NCBI GenBank assembly: GCA_031380225.1
Contig: JANNFX010000135.1
Location: 1-25,766 of the forward strand
Direction of reading: 5' to 3'
Source: JANNFX01 sp031380225
GTDB lineage: Bacteria; Pseudomonadota; Alphaproteobacteria; Rhizobiales; Hyphomicrobiaceae
Length of the DNA stretch: 25,766 nt
Part shown: piece after piece, positions 7,062-14,983 of the stretch
Layout: each line of letters opens with the position of its first letter
Position numbering within the stretch: position 1 is the stretch's first letter
Notes under the pieces: model-generated
Database searches by the model: none
What the model was told of the DNA's origin: nothing
Seen by the model: only the letters and a program-made list of their open reading frames with translations
Position numbers and translations under genes: made by a program

Positions 7062-7817
7062 TTACGCGGCTTTCATCAGCCGTTCAGTGCGCCACGACAC
7101 TGGCGCGCTGGCGATTAAACCAAGGGACTGTTCGGCGCGGGCATCTTCAAGTGTTGCCGGATCGAGGCTCCATTTGCGGGCCAACTGCAAGACGTGTTCG
7201 TCAGTTGGATGCAAAATGATTTCACCGCCCGCATCACCTTGCCGGCCCTTGACGCCGCGAAGTTCAAACATCTTGAGACCGAGCTGACGTTCTTCGCGCG
7301 TGGTCTTGCCCTTGCTCCAGATGACCCCTTCCTCGCCAGCCGCGAAGGCGCGTACCAGGCGGCCATCGATCAGCCGTGCCCAGGCAAACAAATCAATTGG
7401 CGGATAGTTGTAAAAGTATTGGACTTCGGTGAACCGGCCACCGAGACCAACCAGCAATGGCGTCACTTTATCGACAAAGCCTTGACCGGCCGGATGGGGC
7501 AGCGTCAGCCCGCACACGAATACCCAGCCGTTGACCGCGGGCGTGACAAAAATCAGATTCTGTCCGAGTTTGTGGTCATAAACAGAGCCGATCCCTGAGT
7601 TCCAATTGCAGGGTTCCGCATCTGCGAGGCCCAGCTCGGCCGCGACATGGCTTGGATCGCGGGAACGCACAGCGAGCCACGCCATCCGGTAGCCGAACGA
7701 TTTTGGCCGGTCAGGTGCTTGATCAAATAGGACACGCCGGTCAGATAATCGCGGCGCCAAAAGTCCGGCCACCGTCACGACTGTCAAAGCCAGCATCACG
7801 GCAATGGTCATCATCAT
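7062..7817 (-). CDS. Membrane-anchored protein of unknown function, 251 aa
   Basis: I do not recognise a named family. One N-terminal hydrophobic helix (residues about 2-21, MMTIAVMLALTVVTVAGLL) would anchor the protein or act as an uncleaved signal. The rest is a soluble domain rich in aromatic residues: RMAWLAVRSRDPSHVAAELGL, NLIFVTPAVNGWVFVCGLTLP, FTEVQYFYNYPPIDLFAWAR, EGVIWSKGKTTREERQLGL and DEHVLQLARKWSLDPATL. From memory, this combination (VTP..GWVFV, EVQYF, WAR, WS.DP) recurs in uncharacterised proteins scattered across unrelated bacteria. I chose the ATG at 7817 because it directly precedes the hydrophobic helix and has GAGAG upstream; the frame is open to 7874. It ends 30 bases before rsmD on the same strand. 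Confidence 0.7.
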   Translation of the reverse strand: MMMTIAVMLALTVVTVAGLLAPRLSDRRVLFDQAPDRPKSFGYRMAWLAVRSRDPSHVAAELGLADAEPCNWNSGIGSVYDHKLGQNLIFVTPAVNGWVFVCGLTLPHPAGQGFVDKVTPLLVGLGGRFTEVQYFYNYPPIDLFAWARLIDGRLVRAFAAGEEGVIWSKGKTTREERQLGLKMFELRGVKGRQGDAGGEIILHPTDEHVLQLARKWSLDPATLEDARAEQSLGLIASAPVSWRTERLMKAA

Positions 7818-8405
7818 CGCGAATCTCTCGCATTTGTTCGCGATCAGATAAGGCCATGCAGGGCCCGCAATCAAGCGGCCACTGGCCTCTAACAGGGGAC
7901 AATTGTCATTGGAATTTCAACATGTTGCCAGACCGGCACAGCTGGAACGCTCATGAGGCCAGCCTGCTGGAGGGTTAGCGGGGAAACCGGCGACCAGCAG
8001 ACCAGCCTCTACAGCAACAACAGGCGAATGAGGGTACCTGCTGTTTGCCGGGACACTGAGCTCTAGCGCATGGCCAGTTTCTCAATGCCTTCAGACGACC
8101 CTGCCACTCGGTCTTGACAGAGTCTTGACAGCAACACGCCTTTTTTGGGCGACAGGACGATGACAGTCTGGAGCACAACAGCCGCGGCTACTGATTTGCA
8201 ATTAGTAGCTTTTACAATGAGCGGCCTATGAAGCCGCCGAGTACAAATGAATGGGTTAGGTCTGGAACTGCTTTGACCAATTCAGCATCTCGCTCTGGCT
8301 TTCCCGGCAGCCATTTCTGAATTCTATGGCTCACACTCAACAAATCTGGATAAGCTTCAGACTCTCCCTATCTAGATTCTCAAACATCAAGGCTTAACTC
8401 AAAGC
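7818..8405. other. Gene-free stretch, about 590 bases
   Basis: No convincing gene is present. Its ORFs are short with unlikely composition, for example a Cys-rich minus-strand ORF at 7975-8178. The stretch separates the membrane-anchored gene (leftward) from the SDR gene (rightward), so it should hold both promoters. I see a 10-base palindrome GACAATTGTC (7898-7907) and two direct copies of TCTTGACAG (8112-8120 and 8123-8131) on an 11-base period. The right half is visibly more AT-rich than the flanking genes. It may be decayed sequence. Confidence 0.5.
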
Positions 8406-9188
8406 ATGCCGCAAGCCACGTCACGACCAGCGGTTTTAATCACTGGCGCAGCGCGCCGTATCGGCCGCACGATTGCGCTCGATCTCGCGCGCCAAGGCTG
8501 GGCGGTTGCGGTTCACTATCGTAATTCAAAAGCCGAAGCCGAGAGGCTGGTTGCGGAAATCTCAAATGCCGGTGGTCACGCCGTGGCTCTTCAAGGCGAT
8601 TTGGGCAAGCCCGAAGACGTCAAACGTCTGGTGCCTGACTGTGTAGCCAAACTTGGCCCACCGGTCTGCCTGATCAACAACGCATCTGAATTTCTAATCG
8701 ACACTGTCGAAACGGTGTCCGTGGACAGCTGGCACACCCATCTCGACATCAATTTGAAAGCGCCAGTGTTTCTGGCGCAGGCCTTGGCCGCACATCTTCC
8801 CGAAGGCGCTTCTGGAAATGTTATTAACATCATCGATCAACGGGTTTGGAAACTGACGCCCGACTTTTTCTCTTACACAATCTCGAAGGCCGGCCTTTGG
8901 ACCGCAACGCGAACCCTCGCTCAAGCTCTGGCGCCGCGCATACGCGTCAACGCCATCGGGCCCGGACCAGTTCTGCAAAGTGTGCATCAAACGAGCGTGG
9001 ATTTTGCCGCTGAAATCAAATCAACTCTGCTCAATCGCGGACCAACACCGGAAGACATCGCAGCAACGGTGCGCTTCATCCTTGCGGCCCCCGCCATGAC
9101 CGGCCAGATGATCGCGCTTGATGGCGGCCAGCATTTAACGTGGAGCGAGGCTCATTTTCCTGCTCCAAAACTCGCGGCTGACGAGTGA
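8406..9188 (+). CDS. SDR oxidoreductase, pteridine reductase (PTR1/FolM)-like
   Basis: This is a classical short-chain dehydrogenase of 260 residues with a Rossmann fold. The nucleotide loop is TGAARRIGR (13-21), in which the Arg pair in place of the usual GIG favours NADPH. A NNAS motif (91-94) follows, then the catalytic Tyr157 and Lys161 (SYTISK). The position usually held by the catalytic Ser is Asp144 (IDQR), 13 residues before Tyr157. That matches the Asp-Tyr-Lys arrangement of pteridine reductase PTR1 and of FolM-type dihydromonapterin/dihydrofolate reductases. The likely role is therefore reduction of a pterin or dihydrofolate in the cytoplasm. No folate gene flanks it here, so this is inferred from sequence alone. 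It is convergent with the histidine kinase, 20 bases apart. Confidence 0.88.
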   Translation: MPQATSRPAVLITGAARRIGRTIALDLARQGWAVAVHYRNSKAEAERLVAEISNAGGHAVALQGDLGKPEDVKRLVPDCVAKLGPPVCLINNASEFLIDTVETVSVDSWHTHLDINLKAPVFLAQALAAHLPEGASGNVINIIDQRVWKLTPDFFSYTISKAGLWTATRTLAQALAPRIRVNAIGPGPVLQSVHQTSVDFAAEIKSTLLNRGPTPEDIAATVRFILAAPAMTGQMIALDGGQHLTWSEAHFPAPKLAADE

Positions 9189-9208
9189 TCGATGCGGACG
9201 ATATGCCT

Positions 9209-10786
9209 TTAAGTCTGCCCGAACAGCAGCGTTACGCATGTGCCTTTGCCGAGCGTGCTGTCGATCAATATCTCCGCATTATGACTGACCGCAAACGCGC
9301 GGATTTGTTGGAACCCAAGCCCATGACCAGTTTCAGTCTTGCGCCGCGGATTGGGATTTAGCGCAGGATCGATAAGCCGCGCCGCCATTGCGCGCGTCAT
9401 GCCGCGCCCAGTATCGCGAACGCTCAGCGCAACGAAGTTATTTTCCCGGACTTCGGTTTCGATGCTGACGGCGCCGCCATCGCTGGTGAACTTCAGGGCA
9501 TTGGTGACCAGATTGATCAGCGCCTGTTTAAGCGCGGTTGCGTCACTGACTTGATAGCCCACATTCGCATCGGTCACCGCCGTCAGTCGCACGCCGGCTT
9601 TGTCCGCCAGCGCCTGCAGATCGCGCACAACTGCCTCCGTCAATGTGTTGAGATCGAGGACTGCTGGCGTTAGCGGTTTCAATGCTAGAGGCTCAGCATC
9701 GACGGTAACCCGAACCGGCTTGGTTGGCACCACTGCCAGCACTTGAGGCGGCCCAAATGGAACTTTCGGCGCGGCTGTGCTGGTGTTGGGCAACGCCTCA
9801 GTTGCGAGCGGCGCCTTCAGCAACCGGTCGACAATGTCTAAGGCGTGACGTGCATTGGCGTGAATGCCCGCGGCATAGGCGCGATATTGACCATCGCTCG
9901 CCGGGCCCAAATGTTCATCTCGCATCACTTCCGACGCTGCAGCAATGGCGCCGAGCGGCGTTTTAATTTCGTGCGCCGTACGCGACAAAATTTGGGCCAG
10001 CTCGGCTTCGGTCAGCGACCGCGCCGGGCCGGATTCTGACGCTGTTTCAACAACAGTCTGACGAGATTTCATCGCTGCATCAGGCGGGACCAAATAGTCT
10101 GGCAGCGCCGTCCTGTCATTAGCAGCCGTCAGCTCGGCAACTTCTGCCGACGATCGTATGCCGTTGCGAATGCGTTGCCCGATCTCGCGCATCGTCGCTG
10201 CATCGTCGCTGAGTCGCGGCGGATTGTCTGGCTCGTCATCCACTGCGGGCGAGCTGGCAGATTTTGCAGGCGACATCACCGGTGCCGCCGGATCTGTTTC
10301 AGTTTTTGCCAGGACATCGCGCTGCCGGTCGCCGGCGTGGCCGTTGGTTGCTGGCTTTTGACCTGGCCTAAGTTCGATCGGGCTCATCGGTGCTTCAGGC
10401 GGCGAGGCAGTCCCATGCGCTGGCGCCGTGATCTCAATACGGATCAACTCCGCACTATGGTTATCAGTCTCGTATTGTATCCGGCACGGAAGCCTCTGGG
10501 CGCCGCGCCTTGACCAGAACAACAAATTCTCGTCGTGAGGACCGCTTTTTAACGCGCCTGAGCGCACCAGGGCCCGAAGCCGGACCAGCGCCGGCATAGC
10601 CGCATCGAGCCCGGCTCCGGTTTCTGTCTCCGGCCAGCCCAGCAGGCTGCGCGCCGTCCGATCGATCGACGTCAACCGGCCGCGGGTGGCATTGAACATG
10701 AGTGTGCCGCGCACGACCTCGCCCAAACCAGCGTCAGCGGCTAAATTCGTCGTGTTTGTCGGTTGCGGGGGCAGATCGCCCGGCAT
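9209..10786 (-). CDS. Soluble sensor histidine kinase with N-terminal PAS-like domain
   Basis: The 525-residue protein has no membrane segment, so it senses a cytoplasmic signal. Residues about 20-120 look like a PAS-type domain (RGTLMFNATRGRLTSIDRTARSLLGWPETE). A disordered Pro/Ala-rich linker of roughly 140 residues follows. The dimerisation domain has the phospho-acceptor His272 in SRTAHEIKTPLGAI. The ATPase domain shows the N box NLVTNALKF (425-433), the G1 box DTGRGM (458-463) and the G2 box GHGLGF (487-492). No response regulator is adjacent, so it is an orphan kinase whose partner lies elsewhere. The start at 10786 is the only good ATG and has a purine-rich leader. Its target cannot be deduced from the window. 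Confidence 0.9.
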   Translation of the reverse strand: MPGDLPPQPTNTTNLAADAGLGEVVRGTLMFNATRGRLTSIDRTARSLLGWPETETGAGLDAAMPALVRLRALVRSGALKSGPHDENLLFWSRRGAQRLPCRIQYETDNHSAELIRIEITAPAHGTASPPEAPMSPIELRPGQKPATNGHAGDRQRDVLAKTETDPAAPVMSPAKSASSPAVDDEPDNPPRLSDDAATMREIGQRIRNGIRSSAEVAELTAANDRTALPDYLVPPDAAMKSRQTVVETASESGPARSLTEAELAQILSRTAHEIKTPLGAIAAASEVMRDEHLGPASDGQYRAYAAGIHANARHALDIVDRLLKAPLATEALPNTSTAAPKVPFGPPQVLAVVPTKPVRVTVDAEPLALKPLTPAVLDLNTLTEAVVRDLQALADKAGVRLTAVTDANVGYQVSDATALKQALINLVTNALKFTSDGGAVSIETEVRENNFVALSVRDTGRGMTRAMAARLIDPALNPNPRRKTETGHGLGFQQIRAFAVSHNAEILIDSTLGKGTCVTLLFGQT

Positions 10787-11110
10787 CTTTTTTATCTCAA
10801 AAACATCAATCCGGTCCGCACACTAGCCGCTCTTGTTCAGCACGTCTACGAAACCAGCTGTTGGCGGGGGCACTGACCACAACTGACGTTAACAGACCCC
10901 TCAGCGGCCCTGGAAAATGGCTGCTGGAGAGCCGAAAATGCCCCGGTCGGGCCATCATCGCGCAGTTGCCCTCCTTGGGCCCAGGTGATAATGGAATGCC
11001 TCTCTGATACTTGGATGAACGGCCCTTGGCCGAACTCCGGAACTCGCTCCGCCCGGGCGAAAGGGACGCCTGATCCGGCGGCCAATTGGTGGGTCGAGAT
11101 CGTCAGGTTA
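10787..11110. other. Gene-free stretch upstream of tRNA-His
   Basis: These 324 bases lie between the histidine kinase start and tRNA-His and must contain promoters for both. The short ORFs present lack family features. I see only small symmetric elements, for example CGGCC-ctt-GGCCG at 11020-11032 and TGGGCCCA near 10977. No clear -35/-10 pair stands out. Confidence 0.4.
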
Positions 11111-11187
11111 GCCGCCTTAGCTCAGCTGGTTAGAGCGCTGGTTTGTGGAACCAGAGGTCCTCAGTTCAATCCTGAGAGGCGGTACCA
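11111..11187 (+). tRNA. tRNA-His (GTG), alphaproteobacterial type without G-1
   Basis: A full cloverleaf is visible: acceptor GCCGCCT/AGGCGGT, D stem GCTC/GAGC, anticodon stem CTGGT/ACCAG with loop TTGTGGA (anticodon GTG at 11145-11147), a five-base variable loop, T stem CTCAG/CTGAG with loop TTCAATC, discriminator A73 and encoded CCA. The base before position 1 is A, so no G-1 is encoded; the 1:72 pair is a G:U wobble and base 73 is A instead of C. This is the form described for a clade of alphaproteobacteria whose histidyl-tRNA synthetase no longer uses G-1/C73. No clear terminator follows. Confidence 0.97.
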
Positions 11188-11282
11188 ATAATTTCAAGGC
11201 CTCATATGATATGTGACGGCTTCGTCCTTTGACTTTATAGATAATCCAAGCAAACAGGTGCGGTCAACTTTGCACTATCAAA

Positions 11283-11311
11283 CCGGGTCTGACCCGGCCT
11301 GATCCAGACCC
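11283..11311. repeat. GGGTCTGACCC palindromic element, related to the uvrC insert
   Basis: CCGGGTC-T-GACCCGG (11283-11297) is a perfect 7-bp inverted repeat, and GGGTCTG (11285-11291) also pairs with CAGACCC (11305-11311). The core GGGTCTGACCC is identical to one arm of the palindrome inside uvrC. It lies between tRNA-His and the stop of the GNAT-like gene, and could serve as a hairpin at the 3' end of that leftward gene. Confidence 0.55.
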
Positions 11312-11319
11312 AAACGACG

Positions 11320-11799
11320 TCAGTTGATACGTCCCCACGGTAGGTCCCGGCCAGGGAACCCAACCGACTTGAATGGCCAGACATCAGTCAGCCACGCGCG
11401 GATTAGGGCTCCCAGCTCAACATCAAATGCATCGGCATTCTCGCCCTCCCGGACCCAATAGAAAACGAACGCATCAAATGCTGGAGTTTTGCTTGGGAAG
11501 ATATACATGCAACCGAGGCATTTCTCTTCATCCGCCGACATCACAGTATAGGCAAACGAGTGCCGCAGCGTGAACTCGCGTTGATGCCAGGCGAGATCGA
11601 TCATGTCCTCTTTCTTGGTCAGGCCGTCGGGCCAAGAACTGTTTGGATCGAGAAGTCCCATGAGACGGTCTCTACTCTCCATCACCGCCTCGAAGTCTTT
11701 GTCGACATCGTCGATCGACAACATGCGCAAGTGGTATCCGTTTCCAGCCAGCCGTTCGGGCACTTGAAAGTCCGGCGGGACGAGTGGCTGATTGTACAT
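11320..11799 (-). CDS. GNAT-like N-acetyltransferase, 159 aa
   Basis: The length and strand pattern fit the GCN5-related acetyltransferase fold: LRMLSIDDVDKDFEAVMES at the start, HSFAYTVMSADEEKCLGCMYIFPS as the central beta hairpin, and FVFYWVREGENADAFDVELGALIRAWL as the segment where the acetyl-CoA motif would lie. The canonical Q/RxxGxG/A acetyl-CoA loop is not clear (WVREGENAD), so activity and substrate are uncertain. The start at 11799 has AGGAG 8 bases upstream. The gene sits between tRNA-His and the pyruvate dehydrogenase operon, pointing toward the tRNA, and may be an accessory gene. Confidence 0.7.
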   Translation of the reverse strand: MYNQPLVPPDFQVPERLAGNGYHLRMLSIDDVDKDFEAVMESRDRLMGLLDPNSSWPDGLTKKEDMIDLAWHQREFTLRHSFAYTVMSADEEKCLGCMYIFPSKTPAFDAFVFYWVREGENADAFDVELGALIRAWLTDVWPFKSVGFPGRDLPWGRIN

Positions 11800-11880
11800 T
11801 CAAATGCTCCTGCTCAGCTTCGAGCCCGGTGTATGACGTTTGATATGTCGCCGTCGATACGGCCTGCAAGAGGGCGAGCA

Positions 11881-12204
11881 ATGCACAGCACCTGTGCGGC
11901 GCGCAAAAAAAAGATAGCACGCACCGAAGCCGCGATTGCAAAAAATACTGCATTTTACTTGGACATTTCGAATGGCACGCCTCGTGCCATTTACTTTCTC
12001 ATAACGCCTGAAGCAGCGTTCGGGTCGTTCGTCGCACTCATTCCGGCGCTACTCGGCATTGGCACCGTGACGGTGGCGGTTGGTAGCGTTGTTAAAGGCT
12101 TCCCGTGCGAAGCCCACGCGGTGCGCGCAGCCGAAGACATTGCCTCGTGGGGCGGCTGGCGTGCATGGCGCAACCGTGCGCCGGATCAGAAGACTGGCAC
12201 CTGA
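11881..12204 (+). CDS. Possible small membrane protein, 107 aa, hypothetical
   Basis: The ATG at 11881 has GAGGG 6 bases upstream and opens a 107-residue frame with GC-rich third positions like the neighbouring genes. It holds a basic start (AARKKKIARTEAAIAKN), one hydrophobic segment (about residues 48-70, FGSFVALIPALLGIGTVTVAVG) and a Trp-rich tail (SWGGWRAWRNRAP). I recognise no family. The open frame extends back to 11560 but that part is a shadow of the GNAT-like gene on the other strand. It converges with lpd, 17 bases from its stop. It could be a spurious ORF. Confidence 0.4.
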   Translation: MHSTCAARKKKIARTEAAIAKNTAFYLDISNGTPRAIYFLITPEAAFGSFVALIPALLGIGTVTVAVGSVVKGFPCEAHAVRAAEDIASWGGWRAWRNRAPDQKTGT

Positions 12205-12221
12205 AATTTCCGGTTTCGCTC

Positions 12222-13673
12222 TTAACTCTGCGCTGTTAGTTTCGTGGCCGCTCGCTTGACAGGCATCAGATCGGTGCAAACGCCTTCAAAAACTTCTGCG
12301 GCCATGCCAATCGATTCTGATAGCGTTGGGTGAGGATGAATTGTCTTGCCGATGTCAGTCGCATCAGCACCCATTTCGATGGCGAGACAAATTTCGCCAA
12401 TCAAGTCGCCGGCGTTTGTGCCAACGATTCCACCACCGATGACCCGGTGCGTTTCGGGTTCGAACAAGAGTTTTGTCATGCCCTCATCGCGCCCATTCGC
12501 GATGGCGCGCCCCGACGCCGCCCAAGGGAAAACTGCTCGGCCAAATAACGCGCCTTCGGCTTTGAGTTGATCTTCCGTTTTTCCAGCCCATGCGATTTCT
12601 GGATCGGTGTAGGCAACTGACGGAATTTGACGCGCATCGAATGAACTGCGCTGTCCCGCGGCAACTTCCGCAGCAACGTGGCCTTCATGGACGGCCTTGT
12701 GAGCCAACATCGGTTGGCCTGCGATATCTCCAATTGCAAAGATGTGGGAAATGTTCGACCGCATTTGCCGGTCAACGCTGATGAAGCCGCGGTCGTTGAC
12801 TTTCAAGCCAGCATTTTCGGCGCCAATCAATCGACCGTTTGGCGTTCGGCCGGCAGCAACAAGAACCATATCGTATATTTGGCCACCCTCTGGCGCGGCT
12901 TGGCCTTCAAATTGGACGTGAATACCGTCAGGTTTGGCGTCCGCAGCAACGGTCTTCGTTTTCAGCATGATCCGGCCGAAACGATACGCGTTCTTCTTCT
13001 CCCACACCTTGACCAAATCGCGATCCGCGCCAAGCATCAGTCCATCGAGCATTTCGACGGCATCGATGCGTGTGCCCAATGTCGAATAGACAGTTGCCAT
13101 CTCAAGGCCGATGATGCCGCCGCCGATGACCAGCATGTGCTTTGGAATTTGGCGGAGCTCAAGTGCGCCGGTCGAATCGACAATGCGAGGATCGATGGGA
13201 AGAAACGGCAGTTTTACAGCCTCAGACCCCGCTGCAACGATCGCGGACTTAAATGCGACAGCAACTGCACCACCTGACGTCAATTGAACGGTGATTGCAT
13301 TCGCATTTGCAAATGCGCCGGTTCCTTCGATGACGCGGACATTTCTGGCCTTTGCCATTCCGGCAAGACCTGAAGTCAACTTGCCGACGACCTTGTTCTT
13401 GCTGGCGCGCAAGGCTGCGAGATCGATTTTGGGAGCACCGAACGTTACGCCGTGAGCCGCGAGTGCCGCAGCGGCATCGATAATGGCCGCGGTGTGCAAG
13501 AGCGCTTTTGATGGAATACATCCAACATTGAGGCATACGCCGCCGAGCGTTGGACTGCGCTCGATAAGAACCGTTTTCAGTCCAAGGTCAGCGGCCCGGA
13601 ACGCTGCGGAATAGCCGCCTGGCCCCGCACCGAGCACCGCGACATCGCAGTCAATCGTCTCGACCTGGCTCAT
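12222..13673 (-). CDS. lpdA: Dihydrolipoyl dehydrogenase (E3 of pyruvate dehydrogenase)
   Basis: E3 reoxidises the dihydrolipoyl arm of E2 and passes electrons through FAD to NAD+. The 483-residue protein has the FAD-binding GAGPGG (15-20), the redox disulphide GGVCLNVGCIPSK (Cys47, Cys52), the NAD-binding GGGIIGLEMATVYSTLG, the second FAD motif IFAIGDIAG, and the C-terminal HPHPTLSE carrying the catalytic His (about 448) and Glu (about 453). It has no N-terminal lipoyl domain. I chose the ATG at 13673 (MSQVETIDCD); the frame runs on to 13757 but that part overlaps aceF. Its start lies 10 bases after the aceF stop, so it is the last gene of the aceE-aceF-lpd operon and probably serves this complex. 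Confidence 0.96.
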   Translation of the reverse strand: MSQVETIDCDVAVLGAGPGGYSAAFRAADLGLKTVLIERSPTLGGVCLNVGCIPSKALLHTAAIIDAAAALAAHGVTFGAPKIDLAALRASKNKVVGKLTSGLAGMAKARNVRVIEGTGAFANANAITVQLTSGGAVAVAFKSAIVAAGSEAVKLPFLPIDPRIVDSTGALELRQIPKHMLVIGGGIIGLEMATVYSTLGTRIDAVEMLDGLMLGADRDLVKVWEKKNAYRFGRIMLKTKTVAADAKPDGIHVQFEGQAAPEGGQIYDMVLVAAGRTPNGRLIGAENAGLKVNDRGFISVDRQMRSNISHIFAIGDIAGQPMLAHKAVHEGHVAAEVAAGQRSSFDARQIPSVAYTDPEIAWAGKTEDQLKAEGALFGRAVFPWAASGRAIANGRDEGMTKLLFEPETHRVIGGGIVGTNAGDLIGEICLAIEMGADATDIGKTIHPHPTLSESIGMAAEVFEGVCTDLMPVKRAATKLTAQS

Positions 13674-13683
13674 ACCTGCACCC

Positions 13684-14955
13684 TCACAGTACGAGTTGCC
13701 GCAAATCTTCGAGGATCTGGACCAGCCGCCTTGTGAAACGCGCAGCCAGTGCCCCATCGATCACCCGGTGATCGTAGGAGAGGCATAATGGCAGCATCAA
13801 CTTTGGTTGAAATGCCGTGCCATCCCAGCGCGGTTTCATTTCGGCTTTGACGACACCGAGAATGGCGACTTCCGGCGCGTTGACGATCGGCGTAAAGGCT
13901 GTTCCACCGATTCCGCCCAGACTTGAAATCGAGAATGTGCCGCCTTGGATGTCAGCCGGCGCAATTTTTCCGTCGCGCATTTTCTGCGATGCGCTTCCAA
14001 GTTCCTGGGACAGTTCGATGATGCCCTTGCGATCAACGTCCTTGATGACCGGCACGACAAGGCCGTCCGGCGTGTCAACTGCGACGCCAATGTTATAGTA
14101 GTGTTTCAAGATCAAGCTGTCTTTGCTGGGATCAAGCGACGCGTTGAACTCCGGATGCTCCTTGAGCGCGACCACGCTCGCTTTCATCAAAAACGACAGC
14201 AGCGTGACGCGGTAGCCCTTGTCTTTCGCTGTCGCATCGAGAGTTTTGCGATAGCTTTCGAGCTCGGTGATATCCGCTTCGTCGCAATGGGTGACGTGGG
14301 GAATGTTGAGCCATGACCGGTGCAAATGCGGACCAGCCAGCCGCTTCAAACGCGACATCGGCTTTATTTCAATGGCACCAAATTTGGAAAAATCCTGAAC
14401 TGGGATTTCTGGTATGCCAGATCCGCCGCTGCTACGAGACGGGGCCGCATCTGAAATTGCCCGCCTGACATCGTCCTTGGTGATGCGGCCCTTTTCGCCA
14501 GTTCCTTTGATGCGCGTCAAATCGATTTCAAGTTCACGCGCGAGGCGCCGCACGGACGGTCCGGCATGAACGTCGTTGACGTCGCCACCAATCGGCAATT
14601 GATGTCCCGGACCACGAGTTTGCGGCACATCTGCCGCGGCCGCAATTGGCTCTGGCTTGTTTTGAACAGATGACGTCGCGACTGGCGCGGGCACAGTTGC
14701 CGGTCCAGTCGCAGCGTCACTCGTTGTGAGACGAACAATCGGCGCGCCTTGGCTGACCTTGTCGCCGATCTTCAGCAGAACTTCCGCAACTTGCCCCGCT
14801 TCAGACGACGGCACTTCCATTGCGGCCTTGTCGCTTTCAAGCGTGATTAGAGGATCATCGCGCTTAACCGTATCGCCAGGCTTGACGTGGACTTCGATGA
14901 CGGCAATATCTTGGAAATCGCCGATATCGGGCACCTTCACTTCTATAGCGGCCAT
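13684..14955 (-). CDS. aceF: Dihydrolipoyllysine acetyltransferase (E2 of pyruvate dehydrogenase)
   Basis: E2 forms the core of the complex and transfers the acetyl group from lipoyl-lysine to CoA. In order: one lipoyl domain (1-77) with the lipoylated Lys43 in ESDKAAMEVPS, an Ala/Pro-rich linker, a peripheral-subunit-binding domain (about 132-167, GPSVRRLARELEIDLTRIKG), another linker, and the catalytic domain ending in LSYDHRVIDGA with His396 and Asp400. At 423 residues it has one lipoyl domain, whereas E. coli AceF has three. The start at 14955 has AGGA 8 bases upstream. It lies 28 bases after aceE and 10 bases before lpd, so the three are almost certainly co-transcribed. Confidence 0.96.
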   Translation of the reverse strand: MAAIEVKVPDIGDFQDIAVIEVHVKPGDTVKRDDPLITLESDKAAMEVPSSEAGQVAEVLLKIGDKVSQGAPIVRLTTSDAATGPATVPAPVATSSVQNKPEPIAAAADVPQTRGPGHQLPIGGDVNDVHAGPSVRRLARELEIDLTRIKGTGEKGRITKDDVRRAISDAAPSRSSGGSGIPEIPVQDFSKFGAIEIKPMSRLKRLAGPHLHRSWLNIPHVTHCDEADITELESYRKTLDATAKDKGYRVTLLSFLMKASVVALKEHPEFNASLDPSKDSLILKHYYNIGVAVDTPDGLVVPVIKDVDRKGIIELSQELGSASQKMRDGKIAPADIQGGTFSISSLGGIGGTAFTPIVNAPEVAILGVVKAEMKPRWDGTAFQPKLMLPLCLSYDHRVIDGALAARFTRRLVQILEDLRQLVL

Positions 14956-14983
14956 GTTGCGGTTCCTTTACGGCGCAGCGCTG

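Noticed and set aside
7975..8178. 67-residue Cys-rich minus-strand ORF in the gene-free stretch
   Set aside because: It has no ribosome-binding site, an unlikely composition and no recognisable motif.
10846..11085. 79-residue minus-strand ORF upstream of tRNA-His
   Set aside because: No start signal or family features; more likely promoter DNA between the kinase gene and the tRNA.
11188..11240. GACG-gctt-CGTC stem as terminator for tRNA-His
   Set aside because: Only four pairs and an interrupted T-stretch; too weak to call.
11560..11880. N-terminal half of the long plus-strand frame ending at 12204
   Set aside because: It is antisense to the GNAT-like gene. Only the part from the ATG at 11881, which has its own ribosome-binding site, is kept as a possible gene.
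12678..13277. 199-residue plus-strand ORF opposite lpd
   Set aside because: It lies wholly opposite conserved E3 sequence and shows no domain.
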